Below, one piece after another: positions 49,900 through 63,651 of a DNA stretch of 64,000 bases. The stretch is from Chionis minor. Taxonomy: Eukaryota; Chordata; Aves; Charadriiformes; Chionididae. Each line of letters starts with the position of its first letter. Position 1 is the first letter of the stretch. Under the pieces are notes generated by a model, which searched no databases, was not told where the DNA came from, and saw nothing but the letters and a program-made list of their open reading frames with translations. The translations under genes and the position numbers were made by a program. The stretch is taken from the NCBI GenBank assembly GCA_013398295.1, contig VZSF01001081.1, positions 129,710 to 193,709 of the forward strand, read 5' to 3'.

Positions 49900-52800
49900 C
49901 TGCAATGAAATATAAACCCAAACATTTGTGATTTATGATGATATGTGGGAATCGTAAAATACCTAATTTTAAACCAAGATTTCAAAAATTACTTCACCAG
50001 ATTAAGAGTGATGACAACGTATCCAAACAGAAGTAAAACAGAACAAAGGCAGCCTGGTGAGGGAATACTTGCAGCGTTTTTTTTATCGGCAGTCTAGAAC
50101 TATATGTACAGATTGAATAAACTCCATTCTCAAGGCCAAATTTTTAAGATCCTGACTTAGAATAATTTTGAAGTGAAAGTTTACCTTTGGCATGTACCTT
50201 GCTGATTTACTGCCTAACAGAAAAAAATTTACCAGGTAGCTTATCGTTTCATAGACATTTTCCTTTTAGTCATTTACACTTGACTGAGTCATTCATTATT
50301 CATCATTCACTCTGCCTGGAACCCAAGATATTTTCTCACCTTCCATAAATATTCCCCCTCTGCATTTTCTGGAATGAATCGCTTCCCAGAGGAGGCAGGC
50401 TTTTTTTTTTGTTTTTCCAGAAGCAAATACAAATTTATCCAACATTACGCGTGTCACAGATTGAAGACACATCATTCTGTACTAAGAGCTGCAAAAATTA
50501 TGCCTACTAACAAGTCTATATCAGATCTATTCTTTATACCCTCTTCACACTGTTGTTTTATAGGTCATTGCTTACGTTGCTACTCTTTGCTATGAAACTC
50601 TGGCAGTGAGAATTGAGAAGAAGAGACAGCCTTTTCGAGGGACTCGGTCAGCCTAACTTGAATGGCAGCATTAGCGTATCCTTTCAGCACATTCGGCACA
50701 AGTCTCTGGTAGACCAATGTGCCTCTACATGAGACACAAGTCGCCTGCCAAGAGTTATGTGGAAGGCACATAATATGACTCTTCAGCGCACAGCACAGTA
50801 GTAGCGCTGTTTAACAACACTGCTCTGTGGCATATTCAGCAGGGCATATTATAAAATATACTGGAAACAAAAGAAAACTGATTACTGCATACTGGAAAGG
50901 CTATCTCTGTTAATTGGTCCACAGTGATAACATGCATATCATCATACCAAAACAGTTTGAAGAAAGGTTTGGTTTTCATCCAAAGTTTTGGCTACGTGTA
51001 CTGTCTCTCAGATTATTTCTTTCCAATCTGCAGTAATGCAAACCATCTCTCTATTTTTAGAGTAATGAGAGCAACTTCTCACAGTGAAAAGCTGTATTAG
51101 GAAAATGCATACTAAAATATCTTTGTTTTCTTTAACTAATCTCAGCTATGGATTCAAAGATGAGATCCCGTATCACGTGAACAGCTCGTCCTCAACAGGT
51201 CACTTTGAATAACTGATGATCCAAGGAACTAATCACAGCTTGCAAGTTGTTAGCATCAACACCACATATACCATTACCAGTATTACCAAGACGGAAGAGC
51301 CTAGCACAATGTAATTGCAGCATTATACTGATAACATATAGGTTAGTGGCAGTTTCATTAATTTCAAAGGTCAGACTTATATTCTATCTCATATAAATGG
51401 CTGCTGACAATTTTTACCATGCAGGCAATGTGAGAAAAGAAATGTATACAAAAGGGAGAGAAAGTCCTACAGATACGATTCTGTGATTCTATATGATAGA
51501 AACAATCAGTTGAAAAGCAGCCCAGGAACAGAGGGAAACCTGATTAAAGGGTGGGAGAGGTGGGCAGGGATAAAGAAAGGAGGAGTCGTGAAGGAGAGAG
51601 AAAAGAACAAAACAAAATCCAAAAGGGTTTTGTTTGTTTGTTATAAAAACAAACACGGCAAGTTTGACTTGGATGTGAAATGAGAGCAAGCTCATTCCAC
51701 ACTGACACAATAAAACTTCTTTGCATTTATAAGAAGATGGCAACAGAACTTTATGTGCTGCAGTCTGGAAGAGCAGACCTGGAGGCCATAGAAAAAGTTA
51801 CCGCAAACCGCAGGAGAGAACGAGGATGAGGATTCCAGGTAGGTACCAACACAGACAGGTGGAGCCTGCCACAGATCCCTTTCTAGACAGTATCGGTAAA
51901 GTGCAAGGACATGGGATGAAAAATCGTTGAAGGAGTAATAATAAAAGGAATGTAATTGTTCTTGGCACAGAAACATCACTCCCATCTTCAGCTGGATACC
52001 AAAGACAGCAAAGATGAAAGGTATCACAAGAAAAAGAGAGTCAAGTGATGGATTCAGTAAAAGTGTCAAAGGACAAGAAAAGATATGGATTGCTGATCTG
52101 CAGCGTAATAGTGGCTAAAGACCACCATGGGGCAAAATACGGAGGAGATGACATGAACTTTGAAGTTACCAATCAAGTTAACGTCCACCATAAGAGACAG
52201 AACTGTTCTGATAAGAATAAATAGTTGACAGGAAGAAATGAGTGACCCGTGTTTCTAGTTATACAGATAAGAAATAAGTCAAATTAATTCCTAGTCATTG
52301 CAATCAGTAAACCACAGTAAACCAAATAATGAGTTTGGCCTCATTAATTTCCTGCAGTAATGTTTAAGACTTCTTTCTTAAAACACATAAACCTATCTGC
52401 ATAACAAAATTTTCCCAAAATTAAATGCCATTGACCACTTAACAAAACATTTATGCCTTATTGTAATGTGCACCTGCTTAAAAAAACAGTATGTGTCTAT
52501 GATGCATCGGAAAACCGACTGAAAAATAATTGCCAAAATTTTTTGTTGCTCTATGGTTAGTTGATTGAATCTATTGAATCTATTTAGTTTCTTAATACAA
52601 CTTGTCTGGTAAAGCACTGGGGTAGGTGGGGTGTGTCTTTCTAAACTGCTAAGGCAGAGGAAAAGATCTCAAAATCCAGTTTGGGTTTTCAATGTGATCA
52701 TGGCAAATGAAATGCTTTAACAAATGAGATATACAGTATTGCTGGATGCAAATCTCTTTGCTGATAACTCTCCAGTCTCAAGAGTTCCATTTTTGCAACA

Positions 52801-55359
52801 TGAAGTCATAGATTGGCAATTGACAAGCCTGGTACCGTTGGCTCAAAAAGTTGATTTTTTTGGAATAAAGAGAAACTTCAAGAAGGTTTATTAATGCCCT
52901 ATACACATTCTGGCTACATCACTACTATAGGTCCCAAGTACACAGTCCCTCATAGCAGTAACATTTATGGACATGCTTTCATTCACCAAGTATTTATTAT
53001 TTACTTCCAAGCCTACTCTAAAACCGTAACTGATTTAGTACCAACTTCTCAGTTTCTTTTAAAAATCATATGCTAGAGCAAGAATTTTTTTTTTTTTTTA
53101 TGAGTTGGCTCAAAAAAGAACTGAGATTTTTCCTGCCACTTCACCAAAAACAGAGTCCAGACAAGACTGAGTTACTGTTCAGCCAAAGCTAAGGGCAAGT
53201 TTCTACTGGCTTAGTTATAACTGATGTACGCCAAAAGGTATTTTCAACGAGGGCCAAATTTTGTGCTGGGAACTGCACAGGCATATGCACATAATAAAAA
53301 GTGAGTGCAGCAGGCTAAACTGCACTTTTCCAGCCTCCTCCACAAAATACAACCATGCTCCAATGACTGCAGCTATTTACAGTGATCACAGGTGTGGCAA
53401 GCCTAAACTCTCAGCAACAAGAGGGATCAAGGCAAGACAAATATCATATACGTTATAATCATATCCTGCCTCCCTATTATGAAAACAACTTTATCATGAT
53501 CAAGGTATTTATCTCAGAGATGGAATAACAATAACGCATACTGGCATTTGAGAGGGGATGCTAAACAGGTTTTCAAACAGACAGCACTTTGTTCAAGCAC
53601 AGACAAAAATTCATATTTATATCAACTTTACTGTTGGTACACGTTTGTTCTGCTTTTGGAGGATGTGCCATTTGCTTTCCTAAAAGAGAAAGACAATATA
53701 TAACTAGCAGCTTATACTCCTTGATCATGGTCCTCAGATGGTTGAGCACTAGTTAAGGCAAGGAGATCCAAAATTACCTAGCCTCTACAGAGCTTTTTTC
53801 CTTAAATTCTTAAATCCAATTTTGTTCCAGGGCAGCAATCAGCAAGGCTGTCCCTCTCCAGTGATAATGTGGCCATCAGGAACTTGTGTGTAGCATCACT
53901 TTTGAGGAAAGCTGCAGCTTTTAGTTAGTATACTGCAGTTACCTTCACCTTTCTGTTTTCAGGACCTAAGTGATGTGACTCCTGCAGCCAGCAACTGTCC
54001 CAGCTAACACACAGCCTTCCAATTCGCTTTGGCTGAATGCGCAGATACAATGAACAGCATTGTAAAAATGCTGGGGGGGGCAGGGGTGGTGTGGATTTTT
54101 TTTTCCATGGTTATTGTGTCTGACACTTATTTGCTCAGATTACAAGGAAAAAAATGAGTGTCTGTGCTTTAACTGCCAATCCTAAAACCTAAACCTGGAA
54201 TTAGTTTTTTTCCCCCTTTTTTCCAAACAAGCAATAATTCTCTGTACCCTTTGTGCACAATGTCATGCTTTAAAAACACGCTTTGCCACCACCAGTTTTT
54301 CCTAGAGGGTTACAAGGTCCACCTCAAAATCAGCTTTAAGAGGTATTCACCCTTGCCCAGAAAAGGAGATTTCATCTATTATGCTTTATAATAAATTCCT
54401 AAGATTACTTGAGAAAAAATACCAGGCAACTTTTCTTCCCTCTCTTTTTTCTATTACATACTAGATATGTTAATTGTTTTCACTCCTCTGTTAATGGTTG
54501 TCCACTTTAGTTCCGCTATTCAGACAGGAGCTAAGCTGCACATTGATTTGAAAATATTGTTCACCAGCGAGAGAAGCAGCAGTAAACTAAAATTCGGCAT
54601 GTGAAGAGAAACATACGTTTGCTAAGAAAAAGATGTGTAAAAGAAAGGTGCAAAACACGACTGGCACTGTTAAATCCTGAGCCCTGGAAAAATACTTCTG
54701 TAAACCCGGCAACTGAGTAAAAGGAAGAATACTCCTGTAACATGGCAAGTGACTAAAACCACCTTTCCATTAAAACAAACAAGCAAACAAAAAAAACACC
54801 AAACCAAAAAATACCCTATACCTTCTGTTTTACTAGTTATTAAAAAAACCACCAAACAACAGTAATCAAGCTTACAGTGTTCCTAAAAAGAAAAATGGAG
54901 TATATTGGAAGAGATAAACCACAATGTGGTTACAGAGAAGATAAGAGATATAAATGACACATAAATAAGAAGTATACATGCACATCTGGATAACTGCAGT
55001 GAAAAGCAACACTAGTGAACGAATCCTGATGATTGATATGGGCTCCCATTCCTAACTCTGCCAATACCTCCCGGCTAGTCTTGGGGTTCCCCAATTAATT
55101 TGCATTACCATATGAACACAGTACCCTAAGAACACGAGGGGCATTACTGAGAGCTACAGAAATGATTTACAAAGCCATCAAAATGCAAACTAATGCAGCA
55201 GTCTGCCTCATGGTATGAAAGTTTGTGCCTTTGCAAACTATGCAGCAAAATAACCAAGATCCTCCTTCTTTGCACATTGTGCAAGCTGTTAGTGACAACA
55301 CTCGAGAGAACTGATGCTGGGTATCAGCTGAACAAGCCAAAGGGCGACGACGAAAGGGG

Positions 55360-56002
55360 GGAACTTTGGGGTGTTGGGAGATGAGAAGCTCATCGCGAGC
55401 CATCAATGTGCGCTCGCAGCCCAGAAGGCCGACCGCATCCTGGGCTGCATCAAAAGAACTGTGGCCAGCAGGGAGAGGGAGTCTACTCCACTCTCATGAG
55501 ACCCCATCTGGAATACTGCATCCATCTCTGAAGCCCCCAACATAAGAAGGACATGAACCTGATGGGGCAGGTCCAGAGGAGGCCAAAAAGATGATCGGGG
55601 GCTGGAGCACCTCTGCTATGAAGACAGGCTGAGAGAGCTGGGGTTGTTCAGCCAGGAGAAGAGAAGGCTCCAGGGAGACCTTATAGCAGCCTTCCAGTAT
55701 CTGAAGGGGCCTACAGGAAATCTGGAGAGGAACTTTTTACAAGGGCATGTAGTGATAGGACAGGGGAAATGGTTTTAAACTGGAAGAGGGGAGATTTAGA
55801 ATAGATCTCAGGAAGAAATCTTTCACCATGAGGGTGGTGTGCACAGGGAAGCTGTGAAGGCCCCATCCTTGGAAGTGTTCAAGGACAGGTTGGATGAGGC
55901 TTTGAACAATCTGGTCTTGCAGGACATGTCCCTGCCCATGGCAGGGGGGTTGGAACTAGATGATCTTTAAGGTCTGTTCCAACCTATACCATTCTATGAT
56001 CT
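55360..56002 (+). mobile_element. CR1 LINE 3' fragment, plus orientation, in intron 1
   Basis: The stretch has classic CR1 3' phrases: GCAGCCCAGAAGGCC, ATCCTGGGCTGCATC, CTGAGAGAGCTGGGGTTGTT, GGCAGGGGGGTTGGAACTAG and the end ACCATTCTATGATCT. It is about 640 bp, 5'-truncated as is usual for CR1, and has small internal deletions. It lies antisense to ITGB8. Confidence 0.92.
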
Positions 56003-59000
56003 CTGTCAACACAGAATTAGGAAAGCCCTGGCAGAAAAGAACAGTAGTAGCTGATGCTGGAGTAAAACAAATGTATCAAAAGTCTGCTGTGTAATGGCAT
56101 GTGGAGATGGAGTTCCCAAGCAGGGTATGGAATCTTCTACAATTACGGAATGATATAGATCCTCAGCCTTGAGGAGATACTCCTGACACCTCTCTGAGCC
56201 TCCATGTGTCTGTCTTAGCCTCATCTCTCTGAAAAGTTTCATCACTTATATGAATACTGTGCATCATTCAGGAGGAAAACTTTGAGAACAGCCTCACACA
56301 GATGCATACAAACTCACGATTTTCATCTATATGTATCAATTGAGAGGATTTTTAAATTTTGTCAGAAAGATGCATATAGCATCACTTTGAAAAGGTACCA
56401 CCCAAAATAGCTACTGTTATAGCAGTTAGGACTCACAAACACAACATTCAAAACACAGCCTCAAACACGACCTTGACCGTGGGAGACAGAGCTATTGACT
56501 ACTCCAGACTGACTTTGTTCCCAAGCTGCAATACAGAATGAAAACAAGTAATGTAACCTTGAAATTTTTCACAACACACAATTTTTGTTCCTCGTCCTGC
56601 TTTACTTGCAGCCTCTCCTTTCTATGAAACTTCCTGCTTTTATGGAAGATGGTTAAATGTTGTTGATGCAATCCATGCCTGCAAACAATGAGTCAAAGAC
56701 TATTTGGTTTCTGTCTCTTGCAAGTAAAACCATACAGGACAATTCACCCTGATTATATCATTAGAAGAGACTCATTTCCCACAGCCATTAGCTTTTATGG
56801 TCCAGGTTTGATGGTCCTGTTTGCACAGCTTTGCACCAATAAAAATGCAAAGCATATGGAACCAGAGAGCTTAAATCTTTTTTTATTAAGTCTCTTGATT
56901 TAAAGGAAACTTCAGGATGCGCAGAGCTGTGTTAATTCCCTTGTTTCCTAGGAGGGGACATGAGCATGGGAATCATTAGACTCTAGTCATTTCCAGCTGC
57001 TGGAGTTGGCCAGCTTGGATACAGTCATGTTGCTCGAGCAAAGCCTGGAATGGCTACTGCCATATTTCATTGCTAATTTAATTTCTTGTGTATTAGTAAG
57101 CACTGCTAGGCAAGTAGCACATCAACAACCTAGAATGGTTGGTATATTCCTGTATAAAGTCTTTAAATAAATATAAGAACATGTTGAGAATACAGGTAGA
57201 TGCAAGTGACTATTTTTTGCCTCCTTAAGAAGTTCAACTTTGAATAAAAGACAAGTCCACGCTGTGTCTCCCACCATCTTCTATAGCTCCACCTCCTCAA
57301 ACCAGGCCCTCAAACCCCAATCGCCTCCCTAATCTACCCTTCTATTGCCTATCTAGTCTTCGCCAAATTCTTGCAAGGTAAACTACAGTGCTTTTCTGAA
57401 TATAGAGATGAAAAATGGATGAACACAAAGATCTCCTAAGACAATACTGAGAAATTAGTTTCTAAAATAGGAGATACATGCATTGTTCACAAACACTCAA
57501 AAAACCCACACCCCAAACCCAACCATAGCTGTCTAGGAACTGACACTGGCCAACCTCCATTTTAGGTTTATATAAGCCTGTTCGCTTTTTTTAATTCGGG
57601 GGCAAAGATTACACAAAACATGACTGAAGGCTATAAAATATGCAGCCTTGCATACTAACTATAAATACTGGTGCACGTCTACTGTTGGAATGCGAGCTTC
57701 TGCTTGTGCTTCTGCAAGGAAGTATTCACGTATGTGTACAGTCTGCAGGTGCAGTTTCAATGTTCTGTAAGAGGCAGCCTTCAAACACACAAATTCTAGA
57801 TTTTAAACAGGTAGTGGTTTATTTAATACTCTGAAGTAATGCCACAGCATTTTTGACAGCAAAATGCAATCCAACAGTTTTGCTTAGATTGGAAGAGCAT
57901 GCTTGCTGATGTCATTAGTTTTATTTAGGTAATTTTGCATCATTAGTGCCAGAGCGTAGGTTGTCTCAAGCTGTTTTTATTTCCTGGGAGTCCTGTTTGT
58001 ACAAGGAATGTCGGTTCATCTTTCCAGCAAGAAGCTCCCACCTGAAAGAAGCAAGTTGTCCTCAACACAGTACTAACCCCTGTCAGCCAGCAGAGATGAA
58101 ATGGAAATAAATCATACCCTTAAGTACAGTAGGAACAAGTGGAATTCACTTAGCCTAATTCCCTTGAACACTGAGAAGGGACAGAATTTATTTTGGAAAG
58201 GGCAGTTACTGGTTTAATCAGACTTGGACTACTTTTGTGATGCCATGATACATCATGCAGCTGTATTCATAACACAGCTACAACAACAGCAAAATACTAA
58301 AAGTAATTAAGTTTTCAAGATTTGAACCCAATGAAATACTGCTGCTAACAACTCCCAAGCCAGTGGGCAGAGAAGGGTCCTGAAAAAAAAAAAGAAAAAT
58401 CGAGCATCCAGGAACATCATTCCACCTGCCTGAAGCTACAGAATTTTCCTCCTCCAATGACTGCAGTGAAAATCTCTGTCTTAGTAGCTTCTGATAATTA
58501 GAAATATTTCCAATCCATTACTGTCACCATGGGTAATAGCAGGAAGAAATCACCACAGGCATATGACAATGAAGTCAAGGGAAGCATAGAAACATATGAA
58601 GAAAAAAGTCAATTATGAGCTTTGCAAACTTTTCAATTCAGGCAAATATAGCCTCAGCTAGAAGTTGCTTTTTTGGCAGCTTTCTAATGCTGCAAATTCC
58701 GATCATCCTGAAACACTTACATTTTGCTCAAGGGGTTATTCTTGTTCTGCCACCAGAACAAGGGGGAATCCTGAATGGCTGGCAAGAAGCTTACTTTTCT
58801 TCTTGAAGAAAGGTTCCATTACAGTGGACAGTGAACTAATTCATTAGAGTCCTACTTCCTTCTCAAAAGCTAAACTAAATAGCCCAAGTCCATTTATGTG
58901 AACTGCCAAAAGAAAAAAAAAATTACCTTTTAATAAAGTTCAAGTGCTTAGAAAAGAATAACAGACCATATCCTACTTTGTCCATCATAAATTATGCTTA

Positions 59001-62000
59001 TTTAAGCAGATCAGAAAGAAGTATTACATCTTTCCACTGGTTAGACAGAAGTCAGCAATTAGTAACGAACACATACAGGAGCTTTGAAGACAGATTTTTG
59101 TGGAAAGGAGGACATAAGTAGAAAGAGAAACACTGAGGCCTTAAGAATTTGATTAAAAAAATCACTAAAGGTTTATTAACACAAAGGAATTTATATTCTT
59201 CTCTAGAATTTTGGTTTCAGTACATTCAACTTGAGAGGCCAGATTTATACCAAGTTGTCTGCATTACCAGTTACAGTAAAAGCGCAGGATAGTTCGCGTA
59301 TATGACTCTTGAAAATATACCATATGATTTTAGTGTCATTATTGTATTTTAAGAACACTGAGCAAACTTCAAAGCTCAGAATGCAAAGCCATTCTGCTTG
59401 TCCTTCTTACTCTCATTATTGCCTAAGATATACCTATCCCAAGACTAAATAAGTATGGTTTTGCTCTACGTGGGTTTTAAAATGTACATTGGTGACAGAT
59501 AAAATAATTCATGTATGTAGTGAGATTTTGTTTGTACAACAAGGCTAATGTTTCTTACATCAGGCCTATTCTAAAGTAGTGAGATCCCTAGCTTCTAATG
59601 GCTCACTCCCAAAAATATTGATGATGAATCTGACTTTCTGAAACAGTCTTGATAAATATCAGCAGCCCACATCAATTTACACAATCTGTAAATATGATAT
59701 CTTACGTTTCTCTTCTCATACCTCCTACTATAGATTAGTCCCAAATCACCCCAAATTCAAAACACAATTAACATGGACATGTCATCATGAATTCTTTCTA
59801 GGGACTTGAAAAACATTACCAGCATCTATGCACTTTGTGAAGTGTAAGGGAGATTACAAGCTGATGGTTTAATGTCCTCTTATGGTGAGCATACAACCAG
59901 ATGAGGGCTTATTTGATGAAGATTTCCTTAAGCGTCCATAAAGCTCACATTCTGACATCTTTCTGATGCTCTGAGGAGGTAAATTAAACTTAGATTGTAC
60001 TTTAAAAAATCAAATGCATTTATTCAGGCCTCTTGACTAATGGGGTATAATTCCTGCTTACTCAGTTTTTGCAGTTCCAACCCTTGAAAGTTTAACCCAG
60101 AAAACCCAGAAAAGAAGCTACTGCCTCTTCAAGTTGCTATAGAGAGTATTCCTGCTGCACGCAATTGTTAGGCTGCCTTCACAATTTCCTTTGGCAACAG
60201 CATGTCCTAAATGACATAGAGACAACCTTCCCAGAGCACCAACAGTATGCTTATTGCTCTTCCACTTGGTGAACTGCCCATCTCCTCTCTTTTCCCAGTC
60301 TCACCCCACCTCAAACATCAGTAGCATGGAAATACTGTAAATACTATACGTGCAACCACCAGTATCATTCAACCGGGTAAAACCATACAAAAAAAAATAT
60401 ATCTACCATATAAAACCCCTGAAGGAACATGAAATCACAACAGATTATGAAAAGAGTACCATCTGCAAAGCAAATTTATGCCTACCATTAGCATAATACG
60501 CTCCTTGGGCAATGTGCAGATAAGCAAACCTCCCCCTTGCTCTTCCTCAGAACTGCAACCTCCAACCACGTTCCCTCTCAAACACCCAGGTTGGCTTTCC
60601 TGAAGATGGTCTAATACCCCTAGGGAGCAGATCACCCACACAGACTCAGGAAATTAAAAATGGATTTTCTTTTCTTCTTGGATTGTTTTAAGCCTCGGGA
60701 AAAGCAGAACTGTCTCAGTGCTGAGTATCCCACACAACGTAGCTTCTTCCACTGAGCCTCAAAAGGAAATGGGCCAGCGCAGAAGAGAAATCAACAGACA
60801 AACGCTGGTTAAGGCTACCATGATGTACCATTTATTTCAGACTTTTTTGTGTGCAGGGGCACACCTGCACCACTTCTCCTCAAAAACAGTTCTTCCATGG
60901 GTGGTTTGAATGACTTTTCCTATTCCTTTGAAAAGTGACACAGTAATGATTTATGAAACTTTCTAACTAGAACACATATAAGAATCTGATGTGACAAGAC
61001 TGGCAAAGCACCAAAGACCCAGATGAGGGAACGTTAATGAATTATGTTTGGCATCAGAAGTCATGCTATGGGGATAAATCAATTAACAGTTGTCCTTGCT
61101 ATGATTACAGATCTACTCGCCTAAAACCCCTAACCAGTCTTTCCAAATTACACTCTAAAAAAGACTGAAAATGCCAACTTTTAAAAGGTCAAGAGATTTG
61201 TCAACCATGATTACGTAACAGAACTGTTGTGTGACAGTTCTCCAGTTCTTAAGTTAAGGACAAAGATTTTCATGCCATCACATCCTTGTGTGCACAAGTA
61301 AACTGTTTACTTGAACTTCATACAGGAATGACTACCTAGATATTTTTGAAAGCACCAAACACCTTAGTTTTCAAATTTTAATAGATGTAAAAACTGTTCT
61401 TGGGACACTGCTGAGTTTTGAACCAACGTCCTCTGCTAACCTTGACCAATCAGTTATTCCTCAGTATTTAAGCCCTACATATTCCACATGCTTGTGCAGC
61501 AGATAAAAACTAAAGAGTTTCAACAATTTAGTTTCTGAACAAGGCAAGTGAACTGTCTCCACTGAAGTGAGCACTTGTACAACTGATTAACACAATGCAT
61601 ACACGTGCTCTTGGTGTAGAATCCAGCTTTTATTCAGTTTACTGGCTTACATCTTTAGGAGTTTGTCAGGTTTTAGTGTTCAAGCATAAATTTGGGATCT
61701 GTATAAATCACTATGGAACTAGCTCCATTCTTATGTCAGGTATTTGTTTTAGTTGGCTTAGTGAACTGCAAATTTCCTTTGGTGAGAGTTACTGAACAAG
61801 GCACCCTTTGTGGAAGGCGGCAACACTAACCTTTTTATCTGAGCTTACAGAACCTTTAATTTGGGACTTGCAACTTTACAGTATTGTGAGATTTCCTTTT
61901 GCATTCCTCGTAACTTTAAACCCAGGGTCAAATTCTACCTTTACTTATCCCCAAGCAGTAACTCACATCTCAAACTGCAGTTTGCAGAACAAATACCTCA

Positions 62001-62401
62001 GGGAGCATCAAACTGTCCATTTTTCAATTAGAAGAGCCACAAATACTCCAACGAGGATGAATAAACTGGAGTCCCATGTGCATTTCATATTCATTCTAGT
62101 GCCTTTTAGAACTGGAGACTCAATGCAACAGATACACAGGTTCTGCCAACTGCACATAAATAAACTGAACTCGCTGATGGCACAGGAACAGCACGACGCT
62201 CTTCTCCATGCCCTGCGCTGTCAAGGCAGAAGCAAAGAGGAGTGGCTGCTTCAACAAAGCTGTGCTGCCAAATAGCTGTACATGGAGCTGCTGCCCACAG
62301 TCTCTCTCAGAGCAGGCTGCAGATGTTCGAAGAATCCAGGTGGTGCTGCACTGGCTGATAGAGCTACCACAACCAAAAGTAAAAAGCACACAATACTAAG
62401 G

Positions 62402-62434
62402 TTAATAATAACACTACTACTAATAATAATAATG
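62402..62434 (+). repeat. AAT/ACT trinucleotide microsatellite
   Basis: TAATAATAA is followed by CACTACTAC and TAATAATAATAATG, an imperfect trinucleotide array in intron 1. Confidence 0.85.
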
Positions 62435-63634
62435 AGGAAAAAATGCCCGTATTCATTCACAGAAAAACAAAACAAAACACTCTTCTTGATTCAACTGTGG
62501 CTCTAGCCTGTAAAGTGATTATGTATGAAGGAAAGAATTCAGTGTGACTTTCAGCCTTCATGAATTAGCAGAGGTTTCAAATGAAGAGGAAAAAAACAAG
62601 GACTATCTGAGTTACAGTCTGCCCAATCTGGGAGCTGTTGTCACAATAAAACACGTAACCCATGACGTATCACCCATATATATTTTCACTATCGAGCACG
62701 ACAAAGAGCGCAAGCATCCTTTGGAGCAAAAGCCCCATGCACAATCTTCCCCTACGGCATTCTCTTCTCATGTATTATTTGCACCAGTGTGTACCCGGGA
62801 GCTACGCTCATGAGCAAGCACAGCCCTGCACTCAGGCACAGAACTATCCTCTCCATGAAGTTTCAATTAGCCTTTCAACTCAATTACACCGCATAAAAAA
62901 GAATCTGGGATACTAAATGCAAGATGTCATGTTTCATAAGAAATTTAATAATATTTTATTTTTCCTATTGACATTTAGTTTGGGTTTGAATTCAAAATAT
63001 GAAGCCAAAAAAGCAAAATAAATTATCCTATGAAAGTTAACAAATTATTCCATTGTTTTTAATAGCACTGGGCAAATCCCACTGAATTAGGCATGAATTT
63101 GTCACATACGCAATAAGGAACTTAAGACTAATACATTGTTCCCATTGTACATCTTATTTTTAGAGGTTACTTGTTAACATTTTAAATTAACTCCAGGTTT
63201 AACTTTGGAATACGCATTTCTTCCACAAGTGAAAAAAGAAGGAAAAGAAAGGTGATTGACAACTCGATCCACTTTTCCGATCACTACTAGTTAAGCAAGA
63301 TCCTTTATGAAATACTTGACTAACCTGCTCTGTCTGATTAGCTGCTGTAAGGTACCCGAGCACAGAGTCCCCTCAGCCTGCGCGCATCAGAACTGATGCC
63401 AGGGGGTTTGGGAAGCCCTTCCACAATTTGAGGTCTCACCCACATTTACCAGAGCCTTTGCCACCACCAGCACCACAGCTACCGGGGAGCTGTCAGCACA
63501 CACATTACCCCAAGGTAAAGAGAAGGCTATTTCCCCCTAACTCTATCCATTTTAAACCCTGCCACCAAATGCCATATAAGCCATGTGAAAAAGAGTGTTT
63601 TCGCCCATAAGAACTGTCCATCCGCCGTTTGTGA

Positions 63635-63651
63635 CCCCCCCGGGGGGGGGG
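63635..63651. repeat. C7G10 homopolymer junction
   Basis: Seven C are followed directly by ten G, a self-complementary junction at the edge of the CpG-rich block. Such a run is also a common place for sequencing or consensus errors. Confidence 0.8.

Noticed and set aside
61808..62275. 155-codon plus-strand open frame in intron 1.
   Set aside because: It starts at a non-ATG codon, has no recognised domain and looks like a chance frame.
62251..62475. Minus-strand frame with a strongly hydrophobic, signal-peptide-like start (SIVCFLLLVVVALSASAAPP) upstream of ITGB8 exon 2.
   Set aside because: It has no ATG before the hydrophobic part, and part of that part is encoded by a trinucleotide microsatellite. 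I saw no supporting donor in phase 1 or CpG context.
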